Program-made: the position numbers and the translations under genes
Shown: positions 50,060 to 60,110 of the stretch, in pieces
Layout of the letters: each line of letters starts with the position of its first letter
How positions within the stretch are numbered: the stretch's first letter is position 1
Source of the DNA: Datisca glomerata
Taxonomy: Eukaryota; Streptophyta; Magnoliopsida; Cucurbitales; Datiscaceae
NCBI GenBank assembly: GCA_003255025.1
Contig: QANY01000319.1
Location: forward strand, 62,001-126,000
Length of the DNA: 64,000 bases
Direction: 5' to 3'
Notes under the pieces: generated by a model
What the model saw: the letters and a program-made list of their open reading frames with translations, nothing else
Database searches by the model: none
What the model was told of the DNA's origin: nothing

Positions 50060-51110
50060 GGTGGAAGCGGGAGGCTCATCCTAAGGATCGGCGGGCTCGT
50101 CAAAAAGTGGGACTAGGGATATATGTGGAGGCTTGTCAGACTTGGCATCGCGATAACTCGCCATATAAGCCATCTGCTCGTACTCGTCAACCATAGCTGG
50201 CCTGGTACTCGGCCGCAAGTCCAGCCTCCCGTTCACATGACTTATCCGAAGCCTCATTGACCTCAGCTAACTTTTCCTCAACAACGGACAAGTTCTTCCC
50301 GTTTATCTCGATGATCCTCTATGCCTCCCAAAATGACCCCTCAGGCTTTGACTGTTTAGCCATGGCCGCATCAAGTTCAGAAGTTAAACGGCCAACAACC
50401 CATTGAAGATCAACCTCCACCTTCTTAAGACCATCCCATTCTGAGGCAACGGTGCCGTAATTCTTGGCGGTCTCCATCACCTTTCTCCTATAACCGACTA
50501 TCTCTTCCTCAGCAGTGTGAATATCCTCCTGAAGCCCGTTGTGGTAAGTTACGGCCTGTTAAAAAAGTGTTAGTCAAAATGGGAAAGGAAGTTACATAAA
50601 AAGCTAAGGATGTAAAAAGGAAAAAACAAAAGTGCCTGCATCAGAGAATGACTCAGGCTGATAACCTTGTCATGGATGTGCATATGGCAGAGTACATGAG
50701 TGTCCACATTAGACATGATCCCTTTCACGACCACGTGTGAAGAACGAGGGTCTTTCACGAAGATGACATCAGCAGGAATCGCTAGAGCGACGGCGTATCA
50801 TCGCCACCTCTAGACCCTCATCTCCTCAGATAGATGCGGGGAACCAGAGGAAGAAGAGACTGGATTCTTAGCAAGCGAGGGAGGAGGCACCACAGTCCTC
50901 TCTGGAACAGGGGAACCTCATCAACGGGGGTGGGGAGATGAGCAACGAGGGCATGGAAATCAGGGATGAGAGGAGTAACATCCCCCGAAGCATCACCTGA
51001 CGAGCTGGCATTCCTCGTCTTTTGGAGCTTGCTCTCGCTAGGTATCCCCCACAAGTTACTCCTAAGACGCTTCGACATCTCGAGCTCGTTATATGCAAAA
51101 AAAACCATGT
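50060..51110 (-). pseudogene. Antisense accessory ORF of the Tat element
   Basis: On - a broken reading begins MSKRLRSNLWGIPSESK at about 51078, passes an acidic/Pro-rich stretch, and continues with a Glu/Lys-rich, coiled-coil-like part (QEDIHTAEEEIVGYRRKVME, NLSVVEEKLAEVNEASDKS). A likely intron joins them, with acceptor TTTTTTAACAG before 50554. Antisense accessory ORFs in the 3' part of Tat-lineage elements are known; I do not assign a function. Several stops are present. Confidence 0.55.
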
Positions 51111-52272
51111 CTTGTTAGTATTTAAAAAGATAAAAACAACCATAAAACAACCCAATTTCCACCTGTGTGAAGAGTACCCTCCTCCCAGCCTATATCCCCC
51201 TAGGGAGGTCAGTGACTAGCCCTCCCCACTTTTCACTCACGCAGGGAGCTAAGTAATAGGATAATCCGCGTCTTTTCACTATATACACTGCGTAGATTTC
51301 ATCTACACCTATATTTAATTTGTGCCTTCTATTGAGGGCTTTAATCCTTAAAAGAACCCTGTAAGTACTAGGTGTATATTGGGAAGGGGCAAGATTGAAG
51401 GTACAAAAAAATTCTTGGAAAAGAATTGAGAAATGAAGTTTTAACCCTAATGCTATATACATTAGGGCTAAAGAGATTTGGTAAGGGGGAGTACACGGGA
51501 AGGATTTATGGATTCCTTCCCTGAAACCACAGACTATGTCTGGCGGGAAGGCATCCTAATGAAGGGCGAGGAAATGGTGACTTTAAATGGATGCTCCTCC
51601 AGTACTACTAAGGAAAGAAATATGAAGCAGGAAAGCAAGAAGAAAAGAAACAACAAAGACAAAGAAGGGAATAAGGGAAACTTAGAGAAGGTAGGGATGG
51701 GCGTGAAAAGAAAATAAGGGAAACCACTATGTGATATAAGCTATAGATGCCAAAATCGACTTCAAAACGTTTAATATATTTGAAAGAAAAAAGACACCAG
51801 TTCTGAAAAGGGGAAGGGCAAACGACGGGCGCATGAGAAGAGATGTAACAAATGATTATGTACGGTCTACCTAAATGGGCAAGACAATGGCAACACAACA
51901 ACCAGAAAGAAGAAAGCTAACGAACCGAAAATACACACTGCGCAAGAACGGTAAATGAAACGACGCGCATGGGGAATGAAAAAAAGAATCCTGCATGCGC
52001 GCATGTCACGAAAAGATAAGACGACATAAAGACAAAATCAAATTTCTGAGGAGTGTGTCAGCAACCGCAGAAACTAGACAATAATTGTATGCCATTTTAT
52101 TATTAAAAAATAAATGACTTTTCTTGCGCAATAATTAATGTTTTGCATGGTAAAAGAAGATCCTATATTGGTAAAAATGAACCAAAGATAACCACTCTCC
52201 CAAAACTTGACGCGTGCTAGGGAACATTCATTGCACTTCGACGAGCATTGTCGAAGAGCGATGGAGGGCAAA
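51111..52272. other. 3' untranslated region of the Tat element
   Basis: Internal element sequence between the antisense ORF start and the right LTR. It probably holds the promoter and leader for the antisense ORF. Purine-rich on +, no other domain recognised. Confidence 0.5.
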
Positions 52273-53007
52273 TGAACGAGTAAAACATATCCACTGCCAC
52301 GTGGATAGGGGGACCAACCTAAGGGCTCACGGAAAATGGTAGAAAAGTGGAAACAGGTTACAAGGCCAAAGTCGCGAGGCACCCATAAACGGAATGTGAA
52401 TGCTCAACATTTTAAGATCGAGGATCAACACCTCAAGAATGGGGATCAACACCTTAAGAATGTGAAAGAGCATCATAACGGGAAAAGATGACTAGTTAAC
52501 AGGAACTGACGGACAGGGGACCCGTGCCTTCAAGAATGGTAAATGACTAAGGGGACTCATTCCTCTAGAAAAAGGATGCCGAGACTCGGAGAACTGCCCT
52601 GAGCAGGTAAGACACTCGTTGAACTGTGCAAGAGTGAGAATAAAAGGATCAGAAGAAGAACATGAACAGACGAGGGGCTACGACTGATTAGCTCAGAAAT
52701 CACCAAGTGACTATAACTAATTGGTGCTGAGTGAGACAAATGAAAATGATAAATAAGGGAGAAAACGAGGGCCATACTCGGCAGGGACATCTCCTACCTT
52801 TTATTACTATTCTTATCAATTCATATAAATTAGGAAGTCTATATAAATGCTAGTGTATTATGTGAAATTCAGACATTCAATACAACCCAAACATATATAA
52901 CCTACAATCCCTTGCTCTTAAACCTTCTCTCTCATTAATACTCATATAAGTCTATCCTTATAAATGCTTTTCTCTTTAATCATTGATTAGAGGAAAAATC
53001 CTTTACA
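52273..53007 (+). repeat. Right LTR of the Tat element
   Basis: Starts TGAACGAGTAAAACATATCC, carries the G-box CCACGTGG at 52297-52304, ends CCTTTACA. About 75 bp shorter than the left LTR because of indels. Confidence 0.85.
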
Positions 53008-53308
53008 CTGTGGTTTCTACTGCTGCGGAATTAACTTAGATATCTTTTATTCTTCAAAATATTGGTATCTATATGAAACAACCGCCAATCCTCCATTATG
53101 ACATCATTAGTGCATTATACATGACAATCAACCGAGTATTTCTTCAAAACATATTAAATAGACTATCACTATATTCGAGAAAAAAAAGGTTTTGAAGGCC
53201 TTTGAAACTAGCCAAGACATTCACAAAATCACTGTTGAAGCATTCTTTCATGTCGAATCGTGTCAAACTGAGCATTTGGGCTCAGCCTTGGCTCGGTTTG
53301 AGGGAGTA
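53008..53308 (+). pseudogene. Ty1/copia RNase H and pol C-terminus, 3' part
   Basis: The copia frame resumes with VSTAAELT*ISFILQNIGI and continues with QPPILHYD, ISALYMTIN and RVKLSIWAQPWLGLR. It directly continues the fragment that ends at 42807. A purine tract TTTGAGGGAGTA ends at 53308 and TGATAAGG follows, the usual order of copia pol end, polypurine tract and 3' LTR. Confidence 0.85.
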
Positions 53309-53390
53309 TGATAAGGATCATCCATGATTTCAAGTTACAACAATTATTCCTATTATATATGCATAAAAGTCATCTCCACAATTTTAGTAT

Positions 53391-54060
53391 TTTCATTTTT
53401 ACAATTTCATACATGTCTGAAAAGCGGGGAATGATACATCACTATCCTAATAATCACCATTAAAACACAACCCTTTGCTCAAGGTATCCACTTCTTCTAT
53501 GCATCTTCACTTGGTATTATAGCTTTTCAATATGCCTATTCATTTTAGTATTATAACTCTTTAAGAGAATTATATCATTTCATTGTACACATTAATTATT
53601 ATTAACATTTTATCATCATATTACCGGTTTCTTTAATAGTTTATCAATTGTAGTATTTTGGTTCGTTCGACAAAACATAATAATAGATTTTGTGGTTATC
53701 TATAATTTATAAAGAGAATACACGAGTGAGAAGCTTATCTTCACCATCTTTGTCTAATTATTTTTATTTTTATCACAACTTTACGCATCACTAATACACA
53801 TGTCTAATTTCTATCGGTTTCATTTTTTTTTTTACAATTTCACACCCTTTTGAAGGCGGGGACAAATGAAACATCCATATCCTAACTGTCACATTAAAAC
53901 ACAATCCTTCTATCAAGGTATCAACTCCTTAAATACCTCTTCATTTAGTATTATAACTTTTCAATATACCTATTCATTTTGAAGAGTTCAATCAGTACAT
54001 TATATAAATTAATTATTATTAACATTTTATCATTATATTTTTGGTTTATTTAATAGTTTA
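53391..54060. repeat. Diverged direct repeats of about 250 bp
   Basis: 53391-53644 and 53818-54060 share a TTTCATTTTT...ACAATTTCA start, the phrase ATTAAAACACAA, the phrase CAATATRCCTATTCATTTT and a TTTAATAGTTTAT end. They may be LTR fragments or an old duplication of the copia flank. Confidence 0.7.
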
Positions 54061-55019
54061 TGCATATTAATAATTAAGAAAAAAACTTTTTGTTCCGACT
54101 CATGATCTTTCAGGATCCACTTAGATACTATTCAACCTACTCCTGCACCAATGAGAGTGTAATAATAGGGAAATGATAGTTGTGGAGTGAGAAAAGTACA
54201 CCACGTGGCAAAAAAGAGAGTTTTGGCCCCACTGATAAAAAATTAATAACTAATAAATAATTACAATGAATTAATTTTAATAATATAATAATGATAATAA
54301 TAAATTTTTTTCATCTTTTATGATTATTAATTCCTAATTAATTTAATTTATCTTAAATAATACTTTACTATTATTATATACATGGAGAAAACCATCATGA
54401 TGAGTATATTTATAAACTTGTATGCCTCTTAATTTGGTATTATAATATTTCAACATATGCTTCTTCATTTTGTATTGTACTTTCAGTATAAGCAACCGTT
54501 TGATTTAGTTGCACAATTTCAACTTGACATTTTTTCATTTGGACTCTTTGGTTTCATGTGTGTCTATTGGGTGACTACCCAAACACCTTCTCATTCTAAC
54601 ATGAGATTCATTAATTGATGTCCAAAACATAACTTGATCTTCGAATTTCTTGAAGCAAAAAACAACATCTGAGTTGAATTCATCCATATTAATAAAAAAA
54701 TATTTTTTTCACTTCTCTTTAAATTAATTTAGTTATTTATTAAGGTAATAAAAATATAAAAATCCATGTTTTTTTACAACAAAAGAGAAAAGAACGTACA
54801 AAAATGATGAACTCAATGTGTTGTGTATTCGTTTTGGATTACTTTAGGTAGATCGGAGTAAAATAACGTGACAAAAAGTTGATAAAATGAGTGAAAAAAC
54901 AAAAAACAAATGAGTGAAAGCAGTTGATTAAATAAAGTATGTTTTGACCATTCAAATTAAATTATTAATGACTAATAACTGATATACAATTCTAATCGGT
55001 TAACTTTGTCAATTTGACC

Positions 55020-55370
55020 ATACATGTGTGTATATATACACAATCAATAACTATTTATAGCACCTCCTTAGCACCATCATCATTAAGTAAATTTTTGTTT
55101 CATCAATACATAAGAAAATATATAAAATCTTTCATCTTTTCTTCATAAATTACTAATTTATATTATGTAATTATTAATTCATCTATTTTTATCATACACG
55201 TGTATGTGTCTGTATATACACACACAATCAATAACTATTTATAGCACCTCCTTAGCATCGTCGTCATTAAATAAATTTTTGTTTCATCAATATATAAGAA
55301 AATACATAAAATCTTTCATCTTTTCTTCATAAATTACTAATTTATATTATGTAATTATTAATTCATCTTT
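55020..55370. repeat. 184-bp tandem duplication
   Basis: Two nearly identical copies in tandem, offset 184 bp, sharing CAATCAATAACTATTTATAG, GCACCTCCTTAGCA and ATCTTTCATCTTTTCTTC. They lie just inside the Helitron-like 3' end and are probably subterminal sequence of that element. Confidence 0.85.
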
Positions 55371-55412
55371 TTTTCATCAATGTTAAAAAATATTTTTATA
55401 AAAATTACATAT

Positions 55413-55441
55413 CACGTACAACGTACGTGAAGTACATCTAG
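55413..55441 (+). mobile_element. Helitron-like 3' terminus
   Basis: A perfect 7-bp stem CACGTAC/GTACGTG (55413-55419, 55423-55429) with a 3-base loop is followed 8 bases later by CTAG (55438-55441) and then T. This matches the Helitron 3' signature: hairpin, short spacer, CTRR, insertion before T. The 5' end and any helicase were not found, so it would be a non-autonomous copy. Confidence 0.5.
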
Positions 55442-57753
55442 TATATATATATAGATACACGAGTGATGAAAATAAAATGAGTGCATAAAAGAGTAGGTAT
55501 ATTAGGAATATTAGGGACTTTAGCCTACTATTTAATATCAGCGCTTGCTCATTTAATTCTGTTCTCGTTTACTTTGTGTTTGTCTAGTGAAAATTTGTTT
55601 ATTTCTCATAGTTGAGATCTATTTAAGAAAAGGATTAATTCACATAAGTAATATAACTACTCATCCACTATATTTTTCAATAAACGGGAGGAAAGAGGTT
55701 TGAACTCATGAACTCTTGTTTAAGATATGCTAACCTTTTACTAACTAACTAGGAGGAGATTCTTTTGAAAGCTTCAACTAGCTAATTAATGAAATGGGTC
55801 TTAAAGAGGAAGGGAAAATAATTGTTGATCATAACTTTTTCAACAGGGTGTAGAAAAATAAAAGAAAATATGGGCATGTTTTCGCTTAAAAAAAGGAGTT
55901 TTAAGTATACTTCCATGACAATGCTATGTGAACTTTAATGTTAGTGTGACTTTCAATGGATAAGAGTTGAATTACAAAACTAAGATTTAACAATGATGTC
56001 AAGATGGAGTAAATCAATTTATGAACTTTGTCTTTGAGAGAGGGTCGGGGGATAGATACATATCATGTCCTTGCATGATGCCTTCGATAATTCATTGAAC
56101 AATGAACACGGATCAGACTCTAGTCCATCACAACCAGTTGACGATACATGAAAAGATGAAAGAATTTGGGATGACTCCGACGTTAGAGACTTTTATGATT
56201 TGGTTAAAGATATTAATCAACCACTATATCTACTTAAATAATTCTCAATGTTATCATTTACTATGAACCTATATAACATCAAATGTCTTGATCGATTGAG
56301 TAACACTGTATTTTCTTTCTTTTTTGAATTGCTTAATAGAGCTTTGCTTAAAAGTCTTCAACTTTCAGTTACATTTTCTGAAGTAAAAAAACTTATTTGG
56401 AAGTTAGTAACTCATTTGGTATTATTAAGAAAACGATTATCTAATGCTATTAAAATAGTTTTTCATTAAATTATCTAATGCTATTAAATATTTTGTAAGT
56501 AAGACAATCTGAGCGGCATTGTGTGGACAACGCGGCTGCCATCCATTTGGGAAAAATCAACTTAGAATAGTATACTTGTGCCTTTCAATGACAAGGGCCA
56601 GCGCGTCAGTAGCAAAGAAGACCAATTTGTAGTCTCTTTGAGCACCATAGTTAGATCATACAATTTGTTGCTCAAACAGTATGATTGAAAGTAGATGTCA
56701 TGTCACACGATCATAAAGATCAAGCTTGGGGTTGATGAAGTGAAGGCATTGATGATTAATATTGTTACAACGATCAGAATGTTTTTATTTCACACGCTAT
56801 CTACACCTAATTGCCTGTTAAATTTTTGTAGTCAAAATATATTCTCCATAAAAGCCATAAAAAGTATGTTATATCCTCCGTTAATGTAAAATAGAATGAT
56901 GAGAAGTACAAATTAAGGATGAAATATATAACAACGTATCATACATAAGAAAAGACATTGTGACAATGGGATGAGTCTATTCTGATAGATAGCTTCACTG
57001 TAATTGTCTATAAATGATACTTGAAAGAATGCATGTATGTTTTTCAACTCTATGTTTATGATCAATCCTATATAAACTAAATTAACTCCAATTTCTCTAT
57101 CATAACAAAGATTTTTAAATTAACAGAGCATCACAAAGTAAACAAAAATAACCTCACACGTTAGCACGTACTAGTTTAATAAAAAAGAAGAAGCATTAAC
57201 GGTGGATTATTGATTTTATAAATTTAATTAATACCATTTAAGTTTTATTTTTTAAGTATCTTTTTATCATATATTCTCATTTGATATGCATTAGAACCTG
57301 AAGAAGACCCCTCAAGAACAAAGTTGTGAGTAGCCTCACACGAGAGGAAAAACGGAATTTATGCAAATGAGAAAACTGCAAATAATGTTGTTGTAAGTAG
57401 AAGTTACAAATATATATATATACAAAGTTGAGGTCTTGTAGTCTTTCTTCATGGGCAAGAAAATGAAAGAGAGATCTCGTACTCATTCAAAAAATTTCAG
57501 ATTGCCCAGTATTCCACCAATTAGTAATCCAAGATTCTAAGCTTTTATTAAATGAAAGATATATCCAACTAGGAAAAAAAATACTATAGATGCAAGACAT
57601 AGAAAGGGAATGAATGCTTCTTTTTTGCTTTTGTCGTTTTACGTCTTTGATTTTTTTAATAAACTCACTTCATTCACCAACTGTATATTCTACTAAATAT
57701 TCATATCAAACACAAGTTCTATTACAAGTTGTTGTGGGGTGAAGATGTATCTA

Positions 57754-58143
57754 TTACCATGAACCCGTGATGTGATTGAACGGCTCTGCATGTGCTGGGA
57801 GCGACAAGATCCCTTCAGAGTAAGTTATGATGCTGTTAAATTTGATCATCGGTTGGCCAACATTGCGCAGCTTTAGGGTTCCCATGGAGATTTTGTCATT
57901 GGTAAATCGATGAAGTATGTTAACTGCAGTTTCGTCATCAACAAGTACCCTTCGTATTAGATAGTTCCCTATCTGGATAGTGATTACCAATGCGCCATTA
58001 TGTCCATCTTGGAGCCTGTTGTTGTTCTCGTTGAGTATTATTGGGACATTATCACTCTTTTCGTTTAACTCATCATTTTTCTCGAGAGCGGGCTTCTTGC
58101 AGTATATCTTTCTTTCTTTCCCCATTTTTCCCTCTAACTCCAT
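57754..58143 (-). pseudogene. Tat protease fragment
   Basis: 129 open codons. GKERKIYCKKP, ALVITIQIGNYLIRRVLVDD and AVNILHRFTNDKISMG match the protease at 45221-45733. The active-site region reads LVDDETAVNIL, so the position corresponding to Ser/Gly of the triad is altered. The reading ends with a truncated NHITGSW. Confidence 0.82.
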
Positions 58144-58146
58144 TAT

Positions 58147-58452
58147 GGGTGTGCATTGGACGAGACGAGATGGTTTTTATATTTTTTTGTCCCGTCTAGA
58201 TCGGGACAGGACAATTTGATTTGGTCCCGTCTCGTCCTGTGTTGAGGGAAAAAATGAGTGGGATGGGACGCAGCTCAAGACGGGTATTTTGGGTAAAATA
58301 TTTAAGGGTAAAAAAATTAAAATTGGTTTAAAGTTCAAAAGATTATTATTTTAAATTAAAAAATTAAGGGTTAAATTTAAAAAAAATACCGATTTTAGGC
58401 TATTTATAAAGAAATCGGGACGAGACGGGTATTTCGGGACGCCTGTACACCC
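58147..58452. mobile_element. MITE-like insert with GGGTGT...ACACCC ends
   Basis: A 306-bp non-coding segment starting GGGTGTGCA and ending TGTACACCC (one mismatch as inverted repeats), flanked by TAT on both sides. The interior has GGACGAGACGAG-like copies near the left and their complement CCCGTCTCGTCC further in. It lies between the gag zinc knuckle and the protease of the inverted Tat fragment and interrupts that frame. Confidence 0.6.
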
Positions 58453-58479
58453 TATACAAAATTCTTCAAATATCTTTAT

Positions 58480-59852
58480 TTTATCAACTCCTCTATGTAA
58501 TCTTTCATTTGGTAACAATCCTTCGTGAAATTTCCAGCACTCTGGTGGAAGGAGCAGTACTTGTTCTTATCTCTTTCGATGGGTTCCTTTGTAAGCGGCG
58601 CATGTCTTTTCATCTTTTATTGCCTCAAGGATCTGATTAACTGGGAGAGTCAACGCTGTGTAGACTCAATCCCTCTGGTGGACCCGCTCGGTGACCTGGA
58701 ATTTATTTTCTGTATTTTCTTCTATATTTCCATCTTCTCAGCCCTGTTTGTTCTCTTCTTTCCCATTTTTGAATTTTTTCCGCTTAGTCATTGATTTGAA
58801 ATCCATTGTTCCAAGAGTGTCTGCATGCTATTATTTTCCTCTTCTATAGTGATTTACATTTACGCCCTCAAGAAGGTCTTTGCTATGGTGTCGGCTTGTT
58901 CTTAGACATGTCATTAAAGAGGGGTAAATTTGGGTCTAGTCCGCATCTAAATGCTAACCTTGCTACACGATCATCACATTTTTCAACTTTCACATCTCAT
59001 CTTTGAAATGGTAGGTGTAATCTCCCAATTATGAGTAGGTACTCTGAGTCTTCCATGACCGTTCGATAGGTGGAGTACTGTTCTAAAAACAAATAGGATA
59101 TTCCAGCAAAGTTATCAATTGAACACGAAGTGAGAGAATCACATCATTTCAATGAATTGACGTCTAGACTGGTTGGAAACATCCTGCACATTAATTCGTC
59201 CTCATGTTGAGCAGGGCCATCACTTGCCTAAAGTGTTGAAGGTGGTCGACAGGATCGATCTTGCACTCATAACATTTAAAATTTGGTGAAACGAACATCT
59301 TTGAATGGGTGCGGCTAATATTTTAGGGCATAATAGAGAGCGTGTTAGTGTTTCCATGTCTGCCATTTTAGTGGTTCCTAATTTATGCATCTCTGTCATT
59401 TTTCTTCTCCAACATCCTCTCCACTGCTCGTTCCATCATCGATTTTGCTAGGTCGTTTTCCCCTCCAGCCTCTTTTTCATTGTCGTAGGATTGGAATCCC
59501 GCTTCATCACAATGTCATTCTGGTTCACACTTGGATTAAGCTGTCTGACAGTTCGAGCTTCTTGTTCTGCATCCTGAAGTTCACATTTTCCCGTTCTCCC
59601 AAGACCATTCTCTGGCTCACTTTAGCCCGGATTTCTGCTACGTACCGTTGCAAAGCCACGATCTGCTCTTGTTTTGTCTGCCACATATTGTCTAGTGCTT
59701 CGCTGTTACGGTTCTCCATGTTCTGCATTCCTGTCAGAATTGTTTGAATCATCCCGTATACTCTTGCAGGCTGTGCTGGTAGGTTATAGGGTATTCACGA
59801 CGTTTGCTTCATTTTCCACTTCTTGTGCAACGTGTGATCTAGTTGAAGGCAT
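58480..59852 (-). pseudogene. Tat gag fragment with zinc knuckle
   Basis: On - from 59852: MPSTRSHVAQEVENEANVV, then the helical MQNMENRNSEALDNMWQTKQ part (59525-59752), a decayed Retrotrans_gag region and, near 58490-58580, CSFHQSAGNFTKDC followed by KDYIEELIK. The same order is seen in the gag at 43684-45080. Numerous stops. Confidence 0.75.
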
Positions 59853-60110
59853 TTTGTGTTATGAAATTGAGTTAATTTTTAACTCTCAATGAAAACACTA
59901 AATTGTAAGAAAAACTTATACTATCGAGAATAACGAAAAATAAATATGAGAAAAACTTATGATTGCTCATTCAAGATTGGTTTTTAGTGTGACATAAACC
60001 TCTATTCATAGGCTCTCCATTTATTATATAGAATCTGACATACTTAATGAATTTACATCTAAAAGTCAGATCAGAGGAATATTCTTATCATTCAACTCAG
60101 GCTGATATAT

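Larger units (their letters stand above)
42808..53007 (+). mobile_element. Degenerate full-length Tat-lineage Ty3/gypsy retrotransposon
   Basis: A 10.2 kb element with LTRs 42808-43619 and 52273-53007 (TG...ACA ends), a primer-binding-like site at 43620-43640 (TTTTGGTGTTCTTGTTGAGAG) and a purine tract GATGGAGGGCAAA just before the right LTR. Order of remains: gag, zinc knuckle, protease, reverse transcriptase, RNase H, second RNase H, integrase, tandem repeats, antisense ORF. The second RNase H after the usual one is the mark of the Tat lineage. Many stops and frameshifts make it inactive. It sits inside a copia RNase H domain; the flanking pentamers CTATA and CTGTG are probably a mutated 5-bp duplication. 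Confidence 0.88.
53309..57753. other. AT-rich DNA with old repeats, possibly copia LTR and Helitron remains
   Basis: The left end may be the copia 3' LTR starting at 53309, but its end is not resolved. It contains a diverged duplication (53391-53644 and 53818-54060), a 184-bp tandem pair (55020-55370) and a Helitron-like terminus at 55413-55441. From 55.5 to 57.7 kb no gene or element is recognised. Confidence 0.5.
57754..60110 (-). mobile_element. Inverted Tat-type fragment: LTR, gag, protease
   Basis: On - it reads LTR end (TTCTTACA, at 59904), primer-binding-like ATTTAGTGTTTTCATTGAGAG (59883-59903), gag from 59852, zinc knuckle, then protease, and breaks off at about 57754. It is homologous to the 42808-53007 element but distinct in sequence. 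Only one LTR, incomplete, is present (59904 to about 60110). An insert splits it at 58147-58452. Confidence 0.75.

Noticed and set aside
56490..56710. GC-richer patch with short open frames
   Set aside because: Checked on both strands against copia, gypsy and common plant domains; no convincing similarity.
37364..60110. CRISPR-like arrays
   Set aside because: The tandem units are head-to-tail without unique spacers and sit in plant retrotransposons.
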